NCBI GenBank assembly: GCA_016712525.1
Contig: JADJQX010000006.1
Coordinates: forward strand, 310,001 to 374,000
DNA: 64,000 nucleotides
Source of the DNA: Myxococcales bacterium
Lineage (GTDB): Bacteria > Myxococcota_A > Polyangia > Polyangiales > Polyangiaceae
Direction of reading: 5' to 3'
Position numbers and translations under genes: made by a program. Of this stretch, positions 46,696 to 53,905 are shown piece after piece (the first letter of the stretch is position 1; each line of letters opens with the position of its first letter). The notes under the pieces were generated by a model that saw only the letters and a program-made list of their open reading frames with translations, did no database searches and was not told where the DNA came from.

Positions 46696-47795
46696 TCCCA
46701 CGCCCATGGTTCGCGGTCGGCCTCGTCGGGAGTCTCGTGCTCGCGGCTCCCTCGGTTGCGCTCGCCCAAGACGGTCCGTCGGCCGCCACGGCTCCTTCCG
46801 CCCCGGAGAACGTTCCTACCGAAGCCGGGCTGGGCCCGGCAGTTGCTCCATCGGCCGCGAGTGGCTCGCCGCAGCCCGCGCCCGCTGCGGGGGGTGGCGC
46901 GCCTTCGGAGGCTCCTCCTGCGCCCAAGAGCTCCGTGCCCCCGCCGTACTCCGTTCCTTGGCAGCTCCGCCCGATCGTCGCGCCGACGGTGGTTCGTGTC
47001 GAGTCGTCCCTCGCGTTCTACGAGGACGTGAACGCAGGCCGCGGCGCCACGTCTGCGACGCTCCTCACGGCGGCGTACCGTATCCCGGGGACCGGTCCCG
47101 CGACCGCAGGGCTCGCGCCGGTCGTACGGCTCGCGTTCGTCGCGGACGACCCTGCTCCGGGCAACGGTGCACGTGGCGGCGCGGCGTTCGTCAACCCGCT
47201 GCTCGGGCTGACCTACGCGGCGAAGCTCGCGCGAGGGTTCCGCATCAATGGCTTCTTCGGAGTGACCCTCCCCGTCGGTGGTGGTGGTGGTGACGCTCCG
47301 TCGCCCGGCCCGGCGAACGCGCGCGCGAAGGGGCTCTCCGCGCGCGCGCAGCTCGACAATGCCCTCTTCGCCGTGAACGATCTCACGCTCATTCCAGGTA
47401 TCGCTGTCGCGTACGTGGCGAGTGGCCTGACAGTGCAGCTCGAGGCGACGCTGCTCCACCTCATGCGCGTGCGGGGGAGCGCGGTCCAGGCAGAGGCGAG
47501 CAAGACGAACCTCACGCTCGGCGCCCACGTCGGCTACTTTGTCACGTCGTACCTGTCGCTCGGAGGCGAGCTCCGCTACCAGCGGTGGTTGAACGCCCCC
47601 TTCGCCGTCGAGCGCGACACGACCGAGCGCACACGAGACAACCTCACGGTCGCCGTCGGGCCACGCTTTCATATCCCACTCGGGACCGTCAAGCTGCGCC
47701 CGGGGGTCTCCTACCAGCGTGGCCTCGACAAACCCCTCGCGGCGGCGACACCGAACTACCACGTCGTTCAGCTCGACCTCCCGATCTTCTTCTGA
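46692..47795 (+). CDS. outer-membrane beta-barrel protein of unknown function
   Basis: 367 residues. Signal peptide ending VALAQD, an Ala/Pro-rich spacer of about 60 residues, then about 280 residues of alternating strands with aromatic ends (FRINGFFGVTLPVG, LSLGGELRYQRWLN, FHIPLGTVKLRPGVSYQRG) and a C-terminal ...LPIFF, as in outer-membrane barrels. A poly-Gly loop (GGGGG) lies near residue 197. Coupled to the NrfD-type gene, it is likely made with the respiratory complex; a nitrate or substrate pore is a reasonable but untested idea. Confidence 0.78.
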   Translation: MIPRPWFAVGLVGSLVLAAPSVALAQDGPSAATAPSAPENVPTEAGLGPAVAPSAASGSPQPAPAAGGGAPSEAPPAPKSSVPPPYSVPWQLRPIVAPTVVRVESSLAFYEDVNAGRGATSATLLTAAYRIPGTGPATAGLAPVVRLAFVADDPAPGNGARGGAAFVNPLLGLTYAAKLARGFRINGFFGVTLPVGGGGGDAPSPGPANARAKGLSARAQLDNALFAVNDLTLIPGIAVAYVASGLTVQLEATLLHLMRVRGSAVQAEASKTNLTLGAHVGYFVTSYLSLGGELRYQRWLNAPFAVERDTTERTRDNLTVAVGPRFHIPLGTVKLRPGVSYQRGLDKPLAAATPNYHVVQLDLPIFF

Positions 47796-47894
47796 CGGGA
47801 ACCAGTGCAGGAAGTGCGTCGGACGGCGCACGGCCTGCGGCGAATCGGGTCTCGAAAATGAGAGCCTCGCGCGCTTCGAGGCGGCATTTGCGCG

Positions 47895-47910
47895 TGGCAT
47901 GTCACGTGCG
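47895..47910 (+). promoter_or_regulatory. sigma-54 (-24/-12) promoter of the nnrS operon
   Basis: TGGCATGTCACGTGCG matches TGGCACG-N4-TTGCW at 9 of 12 positions with exact GG-N10-GC spacing. The transcript would start near 47921, three bases before the ATG at 47924 and 24 before the ATG at 47945. An inverted pair GTGCG/CGCAC lies at 47814-47831. Confidence 0.55.
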
Positions 47911-47923
47911 TTCATGACGCCGC

Positions 47924-49138
47924 ATGTCACGCTCGCCGCTGCCGATGCACGATGCGCCGCCCGTCTCTCCGATGGTGCACCCGGTTCTTCTGGCCAAGGG
48001 GTTCCGCCCGTTCTTCTTGGTCGGGGCGCTCTTCGTCGGGATCGCGTTGCCCGTGTGGTCGCTCGTGCTCTCGGGGCGAATGGGGGCGCCCACGTACCTG
48101 GATGCCGTGACGTGGCATGCCCACGAGATGGTCTTCGGGTTCGGCGCGGCGATCCTCGCAGGCTTCCTGTTGACGGCGGTCGGCAACTGGACCCAATCCG
48201 AGACGGCGGTGGGCGGGCCGCTGCTCGGCCTCGTCGCGGCCTGGGGCCTCGGGCGTTTCGCGATGATGGCGTCCGAGCTCCTTCCGCCGGCGGTCGTGGC
48301 TGGGCTCGACGCGCTCTTCTTGCCGCTCCTCACGATCACGCTGGCGAGGCCGATCGTGCGCGCTCGCAATACGCGGAACTACCCCGTGATCGTGGCGCTT
48401 CTTGCGCTCACGACGGCCAACGTCCTCGTGCACCTCGACGCGTTGGGCGTCGTCGCGGCGCTCCGACGCCGAGCGATGCTCGTGTCCGTTGACGTCATCG
48501 TCTTCTTCCTGGTGCTCGTCACGGGGCGTGTGGTCGCGATGTTCACCAAGAACGCGACGCGCGCGGCCTCGTGCCGGAACGACCCTCGCCTCGAGAGCGC
48601 GGCCTCGATCGCCGCGGCCGCGGTCCTCGTGGTCGACGCGCTCGTCGTAGGGCCGAGCCTTCCCCGCGCGGTCGTCCTCGCGGTGGCCGCGATCCTCGTC
48701 GCCGCGAGGGCCTTTCACTGGGGGGCGCGGGCGTCTCTCGGCGAGCCGATGCTCTGGATCCTGCACGTGGGTCACGGGTTTCTGCCCCTCGGGCTCGCGC
48801 TGCGCGCCCTGGCCGAGGTCTCCTCGAGGGTGCCGCAGTCGCTCGGGATGCACGCGATCACGGCCGGCGCGATCGGGTCGCTCTGCCTTGGCATGATGGC
48901 GCGTGTCTCGCTCGGCCACACGGGTCGCGCCATCACGGCGCCTCGGGGGATCCCCCTCGCGTTCGTCGCCGTCGTCGTCGCGGCGCTCGTGCGTATGTCG
49001 GCTGCCGTGTTCCCCGTCGGGGCGTCACTCGCGCTGCTCGTCGGCAGCGCCCTCACGTTGGCGGTCGCCTTCGTCGTCTTCGCCGTGACCTACGCGCGGA
49101 TCCTCGTCGGCCCTCGGGCAGACGGAAAGGCCGGCTGA
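47924..49138 (+). CDS. nnrS: NnrS family haem/copper membrane protein
   Basis: 404 residues (397 from the second ATG at 47945, which fits the predicted transcript start better). About 11-12 membrane helices. Family marks include HPVLLAKGFRPFF, WHAHEMVFGFGAAILAGFLLTAVGNWT and HAITAGAIGSLCLGMMARVSLGHTGR. NnrS binds haem and copper and protects cells from nitric oxide stress by keeping metal-dithiol complexes from forming. It is the first gene of a run with CopD-like, MIP18-family and other membrane proteins. It is notable that no NO reductase is in the window, so the protein may serve purely for defence against NO. Confidence 0.92.
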   Translation: MSRSPLPMHDAPPVSPMVHPVLLAKGFRPFFLVGALFVGIALPVWSLVLSGRMGAPTYLDAVTWHAHEMVFGFGAAILAGFLLTAVGNWTQSETAVGGPLLGLVAAWGLGRFAMMASELLPPAVVAGLDALFLPLLTITLARPIVRARNTRNYPVIVALLALTTANVLVHLDALGVVAALRRRAMLVSVDVIVFFLVLVTGRVVAMFTKNATRAASCRNDPRLESAASIAAAAVLVVDALVVGPSLPRAVVLAVAAILVAARAFHWGARASLGEPMLWILHVGHGFLPLGLALRALAEVSSRVPQSLGMHAITAGAIGSLCLGMMARVSLGHTGRAITAPRGIPLAFVAVVVAALVRMSAAVFPVGASLALLVGSALTLAVAFVVFAVTYARILVGPRADGKAG

Positions 49139-49140
49139 GC

Positions 49141-49647
49141 GTGCACGCCCTCTACATCCTGTCCGTGTGGCTCCACATTCTTGCAGCGACGCTTTGGATC
49201 GGTGGAATGGGCTTCCTCGTCCTCGTAGTCGTGCCGTGGCTCCGCGGGGGAGGGCGCTCGGTGGCCGGGCTCCTGCTCCGTGAGACGGGGCCTCGTTTTC
49301 GCACCGTAGGGTGGGTCTGTTTCGGCGTCTTGGTCGTGACCGGGACCTTCAACCTCTGGGTGCGTGGCGTCCGTTTCGGGAGTTTCGGTGATCCCGCGTG
49401 GCTGGGTTCGCCCTTCGGAAAGGCGGTCGTCGCGAAGCTCCTCGTGTTCGTGGTCGTGCTCCTCGTGAGCGCCCATCACGACTTCGTCGTCGGGCCGCGC
49501 GCGAGCCTCGCCATCGAAGCCGACCCCTCGTCACCCGAGACGGCACAGCTCCGCGCCAAGGCGCAACGCGCGGGACGGCTCAACGCGCTTCTGGCGCTCC
49601 TGCTCGTCGGGCTCGCCGTCACGCTCGTTCGGGGGAGCCCATGGTGA
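49141..49647 (+). CDS. CopD-like membrane protein
   Basis: 168 residues, GTG start two bases after the nnrS stop. Four membrane helices. HILAATLWIGGMGFLVLVVVP is the family opening of the CopD/YidH-like membrane domain (conserved His and Trp-x-GG), and SAHHDFVVGPRA lies after the third helix. Members are linked to copper handling or appear next to nnrS and haem-copper oxidases. Since NnrS and NosZ both need copper, a copper-related role is plausible here but unproven. It overlaps the next gene by 7 bp. Confidence 0.8.
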   Translation: MHALYILSVWLHILAATLWIGGMGFLVLVVVPWLRGGGRSVAGLLLRETGPRFRTVGWVCFGVLVVTGTFNLWVRGVRFGSFGDPAWLGSPFGKAVVAKLLVFVVVLLVSAHHDFVVGPRASLAIEADPSSPETAQLRAKAQRAGRLNALLALLLVGLAVTLVRGSPW

Positions 49648-49958
49648 ACGACCCCGACGACGTCTTCGCTCGAGCCAAAGCCGCCCTCCGAGAGGTGACC
49701 GATCCTGAGCTCGGGATCAATATCGTCGACCTCGGGCTCGTCATGGCCATGTCGCTGCACGGTAGTCGCCTCACGGTCGACCTCACGATGACGACGGCCG
49801 CGTGCCCGATCGCGGAGGTCGTCGTGGAGGAGGCGCGGCGGAGCCTGCTCTCGGTGCCCGGGCTCGCGTCCGTGGACGTGCGCCTCGTGTGGGAGCCGGT
49901 GTGGACCCCGGAGAGGATGTCGGACGCGGCGAAGGCGGTGCTCGGGTGGCGGACGTAG
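49641..49958 (+). CDS. MIP18 family (DUF59/SufT-like) protein
   Basis: 105 residues. It is a single MIP18 domain: helix AKAALREVTDPELGINIVDLGLV (shown here in two parts: TDPELGINIVDLGLV is the signature), then VDLTMTTAACPIAEVVVEEA. The Cys in TTAACP matches the functional Cys of SufT/CIA-type members. Relatives help Fe-S cluster assembly (SufT, PaaD). Here it sits between membrane proteins of the nnrS operon. It might repair or load Fe-S clusters damaged by NO, an inference from context. Confidence 0.87.
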   Translation: MVNDPDDVFARAKAALREVTDPELGINIVDLGLVMAMSLHGSRLTVDLTMTTAACPIAEVVVEEARRSLLSVPGLASVDVRLVWEPVWTPERMSDAAKAVLGWRT

Positions 49959-51037
49959 CTCGTCACGTCGTCTTGGGGCGGCGCGCGCTCGTTGGCGCCC
50001 TGGGGGTGTTCGCCGTGGTCGCGGTGCTCGCCGGGCTCGCGCGTGTCGGGGTCGTGACCCGTGTCGGAGGAGCGACGGCGGGCTCGCATGGCCCCCTGTT
50101 CGTCGTCGGCGTTTTCGGGAGCCTCATCGCCCTCGAACGGGCGGTGGCGCTCGCGTCGCCTTGGGGATATGCCGCCCCAGCGCTCGGGCTCGTCTTCGTC
50201 GCGGCGCTCTTGGGCGCGGTCCCCCTCGCCCCGTACGTCGGCGTGGCGGCGTGTGTCGGTCAAGTGGCGCTCAACGTGGCCGTCCTGCGCCGCCAGGCGG
50301 CGGTGTTCACCTGGCTCATGACCGGAGCATCCGTCGCGCTCGCCGTCGGGGCCGCGGCGTGGGCGGTGACGCGCAGCCTCGATACCGCCATCCCGTCGTG
50401 GCTCGTGTACTTCGTCGCCACTATCGCCGCCGAACGGCTCGAGCTCTCGCGTCTCGCGCCTCCGAGCCCGCGCGCCAACACCGCGCTCGTGGTGCTCGTC
50501 GGGCTGGCGATCCTGGCGTCGTCGTCGTCGTGGCTCGAACGAGGGGAGTCGTCGCGCGTGACGGGGGCGTGCCTGTCGCTCGTCGGCGCGTGGCAGCTTC
50601 GCTACGACGTCGCGCGCCGGACCCTCTTCCTCCCCGGGCTACCGCGGTACGCGGCGGTGGGCATCCTCTCGGGTGCGGCGTGGCTCCTCGTGGGGGGCGC
50701 TCTCCTCGGCGCTTCGGGGCTCCCCGCAGGAGGGGGCGCGAGGGACGCCGTCCTCCACACCCTGTTCGTGGGGCACGTGCTCTCGATGGTGCTCGCGCAT
50801 GCACCGATCGTGCTCCCCGCCGTGGCGAAGGTGACGTTTCGGTACCGGCCGGCGCTCTTCGGGCCGCTCGCGCTTCTGCATGCGACGCTCGTCCTTCGGG
50901 TGGTCGGTGATCTGGCGGGTGTCGCGGCGCTCCGCACGTGGGGAACGATTGGCAACGTGACGGCCCTCGGCGCGTTCGTCGTGACCGTGCTGGTCTCTTC
51001 GGTGACGCGGCCTCGTTCGCGCGCTCGGCAGGTGTGA
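49946..51037 (+). CDS. polytopic membrane protein of the nnrS operon
   Basis: 363 residues from the GTG at 49946, which overlaps the previous stop by 13 bp. About ten or eleven membrane helices. The segment HTLFVGHVLSMVLAHAPIV has histidines placed like those of NnrS helices, and the protein may be a distant NnrS-like member, but I cannot confirm it. No signal peptide. Its place at the end of the nnrS operon suggests a joint role in NO tolerance or metal handling. Confidence 0.72.
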   Translation: MADVARHVVLGRRALVGALGVFAVVAVLAGLARVGVVTRVGGATAGSHGPLFVVGVFGSLIALERAVALASPWGYAAPALGLVFVAALLGAVPLAPYVGVAACVGQVALNVAVLRRQAAVFTWLMTGASVALAVGAAAWAVTRSLDTAIPSWLVYFVATIAAERLELSRLAPPSPRANTALVVLVGLAILASSSSWLERGESSRVTGACLSLVGAWQLRYDVARRTLFLPGLPRYAAVGILSGAAWLLVGGALLGASGLPAGGGARDAVLHTLFVGHVLSMVLAHAPIVLPAVAKVTFRYRPALFGPLALLHATLVLRVVGDLAGVAALRTWGTIGNVTALGAFVVTVLVSSVTRPRSRARQV

Positions 51038-51118
51038 CGGGCCGTGAGAGGCGTACGCTCGCGAAGGTGAGACATCCGCGCGCGGCGCGCTGGCTCGTGG
51101 CGTGCTCTCGCTGCGGGA

Positions 51119-51760
51119 ATGGGACTCTCGGAAAGGCCTCCGCTCCGTTGCCAGTCGTGCGAGCTCGGAGACGTGTCGCCGGACGCGTGCCCGTTCGTCG
51201 AGCACAGGTACTCGGCGGGGACGGTTCTTCTGCACGCGGGCGAGGTGCCTGCGATGGTCCACTACGTGCGCCGCGGTCTCGTGGGCTTGACGACGGAGTG
51301 GGGGAGTCGTGAAGTGGCCTGCGCCGTGCGCGGGCCCGGCACGTTCGTAGGGTTGGAGGTCGTCGGCGCACGCCTGCCCGAGCACAGAGCCATCGCGCTC
51401 ACCGACGTGGTCGTGTGCCGCATCACCGGAGATCGCTTCGGCGAATGGCTGGGGCCGACGTCGTGCCCGCTCGGGGTGGTCGCACGTGCCGCGGTCCGTG
51501 AGGCCGCGTTTCGAGGCTCCGAGCGCCACGCGCTCGAGGGGAGCGCACTCCAACGAGTCGCTCGCTTCCTCCTCGGGGCCCGCGCTGCCGAGTCCGGCGC
51601 CGAGGCTCACGTCGCGAACCGCGTGGTCGCCGCGGTGCTGCGCATGCGACCGGAGACCTTCTCTCGCGTCGTGACAGGGCTCCGTAAGAGTGGAGTGCTG
51701 GGCCGCGGGCCCGAGCTCACGGTCCTCGACGAAGCAGCGCTCCGTTGCCTCGGCCAGTGA
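51119..51760 (+). CDS. Crp/Fnr family transcription regulator with N-terminal cysteines
   Basis: 213 residues. An effector domain (about 25-140: AGTVLLHAGEVPAMVHYVRRG) is followed by a winged helix whose recognition helix reads RPETFSRVVTGLRKSGVL. The E-x2-SR pattern is that of FNR, which reads TTGA half-sites. Cys11, Cys14 and Cys24 near the N-terminus, with Cys100 or Cys116 further on, could hold an oxygen- or NO-sensitive Fe-S cluster, though FNR spacing is C-x2-C-x5-C and here it is C-x2-C-x9-C. An FNR-like site is found at 52758. It probably adds an anaerobic or NO signal to the island. Confidence 0.85.
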   Translation: MGLSERPPLRCQSCELGDVSPDACPFVEHRYSAGTVLLHAGEVPAMVHYVRRGLVGLTTEWGSREVACAVRGPGTFVGLEVVGARLPEHRAIALTDVVVCRITGDRFGEWLGPTSCPLGVVARAAVREAAFRGSERHALEGSALQRVARFLLGARAAESGAEAHVANRVVAAVLRMRPETFSRVVTGLRKSGVLGRGPELTVLDEAALRCLGQ

Positions 51761-51901
51761 GCCCGGGCGTGCACCCCTGAGGTCGTCGACACGTCGCGCG
51801 AAGTTGGCAATCACGAATCGCGGGGTGCCGGCTCGACCCAAGGGCGTGACCGCGCGGCGCGAGGTGCGCACGACGCCCGACCGGCCGCCGAAACTCGGTG
51901 G

Positions 51902-52723
51902 TCAGCGCGCGGCGAGGATCCGCTCGTGCACGACGCAGCGGATGGCAGCGACATCCGCCGTGCCGGTCGGGTGGACGGCGACGGCGCGCGGGGTGCATCG
52001 AAGCGCCCGAGGGACGGCCCGTCCGATCATGGGACCGACGAGGAAGCAGGAGTCCCTATCGCAGTGCTCTCCGAGTCGGACCGGGGGGCCTATCGGCGTC
52101 GCCTCGTCGCCTAGCTCGCAGGCGCGGAGCGACTCCCACGCGACAGCGTCGCCTCGCCGGAACCAAGTCGGGTGTTTGTCGCCCGAGCACGCCGGGGAGA
52201 GACGTGCTGGGTCCGAGCACGGGCCGTCCTCGGTCCACTCGGGAACCTCGGCGAGGAAGGTCCCGTCGTGGGTCGTGTCGCTCGCGAGCAGCGTCGCCAT
52301 GCCCCGGCTCGTCCGCGCGCGGTGGCGCTCGTCGCGGGTCGGGAGGCGCCCACCGAACGCGTAGCCGCAGACCCGATGGGCGACCTCCCGCTCGACGACG
52401 GCGACGGCGCGTGGGGTCGCGCGGAGCCGAGGGGCGAAGACGAGCGGGGTGGCGATTGGGCATCTCACGGTCGCGTGGTCACCCGGCGAACAGACGAGGG
52501 GCGTCGTGGCGATCCAGAGGTCCGCGGTCGCGCAGAGGCGCACGAAGAGCGTGCCATCGCGCTCGCGCGTCTCGTCCGAGCAACCCGACGCCAGCGCGGT
52601 CCGCACCTCCGCGGTGCCGAGATCGCGCGTCGGATCTTCGTGAGGGCTCGTCCGAGAGCACGCGAGGGCGAGCGTGGCGACGAGGCTCGCACTCGTGAAC
52701 CGATGCCGAAGGTGGGGATCCAT
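51902..52723 (-). CDS. lipoprotein with a divergent FGE/SUMF1-like domain
   Basis: 273 residues from the ATG at 52723. Lipobox LALAC (Cys22). GGRLPTRDERHRA (124-136) and VPEWTEDG (160-167) match the GRLPTEAEWE and EWTxD motifs of the formylglycine-generating enzyme fold, so the mature part is probably a degenerate member; ten or more Cys may form disulfides. The active-site Cys pair of true FGE is not recognisable. Many exported members bind rather than oxidise. An FNR-type site lies 35 bp upstream. It is in line after the radical SAM gene (73 bp gap), perhaps as a separately controlled unit. Confidence 0.7.
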   Translation of the reverse strand: MDPHLRHRFTSASLVATLALACSRTSPHEDPTRDLGTAEVRTALASGCSDETRERDGTLFVRLCATADLWIATTPLVCSPGDHATVRCPIATPLVFAPRLRATPRAVAVVEREVAHRVCGYAFGGRLPTRDERHRARTSRGMATLLASDTTHDGTFLAEVPEWTEDGPCSDPARLSPACSGDKHPTWFRRGDAVAWESLRACELGDEATPIGPPVRLGEHCDRDSCFLVGPMIGRAVPRALRCTPRAVAVHPTGTADVAAIRCVVHERILAAR

Positions 52724-52757
52724 ACGCGAAGCGTGGGCCGTCGCGTCGAGTGCCGCC

Positions 52758-52771
52758 TTGATCGACGTCAA
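52758..52771. promoter_or_regulatory. FNR/DNR-type operator
   Basis: TTGATCGACGTCAA matches the FNR/NnrR consensus TTGAY-N4-RTCAA completely. It is centred about 42 bp upstream of the ATG at 52723, so an activator bound at the usual -41.5 position would start the transcript at or next to that codon. The Crp/Fnr-like protein at 51119 is the natural candidate to bind it. Confidence 0.6.
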
Positions 52772-52795
52772 CTCCGACTCGCCCCTACATGGCGA

Positions 52796-53905
52796 TCACG
52801 CCGGTCGGGCATCTCGAGGGATGTAGGCGCACCCCGGGTCTTCGGCCCAGGCGTTCCCGGTAGTCGCCAGCGCGCGCGCACGTGAGCCACCGCAAACCCG
52901 CCGAAACGGGCAAGCTCCGCACTTGCCCTCGAGGCGGTCGACGTCTCGCAGGCGTCGGAACAGCGGCGAGTCTCGGTAGATCGCGGCGAGGTCGTCCTCG
53001 CGGACGTTGCCGGCGCTCACGGGGAAGAATCCGCTCGGCATCACGTCTCCCGTGTGGGAGACGAAGAGGAATCCGGAGCCGTCGTTGATGCCTCGCGGTC
53101 CACGGACCGTCCCGTCGTGTACGTCGCGGAGGAGCCCGACGGGCGACCCCGAGTGATGACGCTCGAGCAGCACGCGCCGAAAGTGGGGCGCGGCCGTGGT
53201 CTTCACTTGAAACGGGTAGCCTGCTGCGATCCGCGCGAGCTCCTCGAGGGCCTGCTCGACCTCGTCGGCCGTGAGCATCAGCGACTCGTTGGCGCGCCCC
53301 GTCGGGACAACGAGGAAGAGCACGAACATCGCGACCCCCACGTCACGCGCGAGGTCCGCCATCGCGGCCACGTGGCCCACGGAGACGCGCGAGAGCGTGA
53401 AGTTCATCTGCGTCTCGAGGCCGAGCTCGCGCGCCTCGCGCAAGATGCGCATCGACTGGGCGAAGCTGCCGAGCACGCCGCGGAAGGTGTCGTGCGTGCG
53501 CCCGTCGGGACCGTCTACGGAGACGGCGACGCGGGCGAGGCCTGCCGCGGCGAGCGCGCTCAAGAGCTCCCGTCGCATGAGCGGCGTGCCCGACGGCGTG
53601 AGCGCCATCGTGAGGCCCAGTCCGCTCCCGTAGGCGACGAGCTCGACCAGGTCGTCGCGGAGGGCCGGATCCCCTCCCGTGAGGATGCACAGGGGTGTCC
53701 CCATCGCGTGAATCTGCGAGAGCAATCGCTTGGCTTCGTCCGTGGTGAGCTCGTCGGTGGCGCGCGTGGTGGTCGCACACGCGCGGCAGTGGGCGCACAC
53801 GAGGTCGCACGCCTGGGTCGTTTCCCAGATGGCGAGCAGCGGATGGTCGTCGAAATCGAGAGGGGCGCGGCCGCGAGCCAGCGCGCCGGTGCGGGGGGAT
53901 GTCAT
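52796..53905 (-). CDS. radical SAM/SPASM protein (AhbD/NirJ-like)
   Basis: 369 residues. Cys33, Cys37 and Cys40 (CDLVCAHC) bind the SAM cluster; the family opening LLAIWETTQACD is that of haem-related SPASM enzymes. The C-terminal region GKCGACPFRRVCGGSRARA with Cys329, Cys332, Cys338 and Cys359 forms the auxiliary cluster as in AhbD and NirJ, which act on haem side chains. No nirS or other d1-haem gene is in the window, so a haem d1 role is not supported here. It overlaps the response regulator (ATGA) and is expressed with it. Peptide modification is an alternative. Confidence 0.85.
   Translation of the reverse strand: MTSPRTGALARGRAPLDFDDHPLLAIWETTQACDLVCAHCRACATTTRATDELTTDEAKRLLSQIHAMGTPLCILTGGDPALRDDLVELVAYGSGLGLTMALTPSGTPLMRRELLSALAAAGLARVAVSVDGPDGRTHDTFRGVLGSFAQSMRILREARELGLETQMNFTLSRVSVGHVAAMADLARDVGVAMFVLFLVVPTGRANESLMLTADEVEQALEELARIAAGYPFQVKTTAAPHFRRVLLERHHSGSPVGLLRDVHDGTVRGPRGINDGSGFLFVSHTGDVMPSGFFPVSAGNVREDDLAAIYRDSPLFRRLRDVDRLEGKCGACPFRRVCGGSRARALATTGNAWAEDPGCAYIPRDARPA

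Noticed and set aside
52796..53905. Haem d1 biosynthesis gene nirJ
   Set aside because: The similarity in the C-terminal Cys motif is shared by several SPASM families and no nirS or other nir gene is present, so the symbol is not justified.
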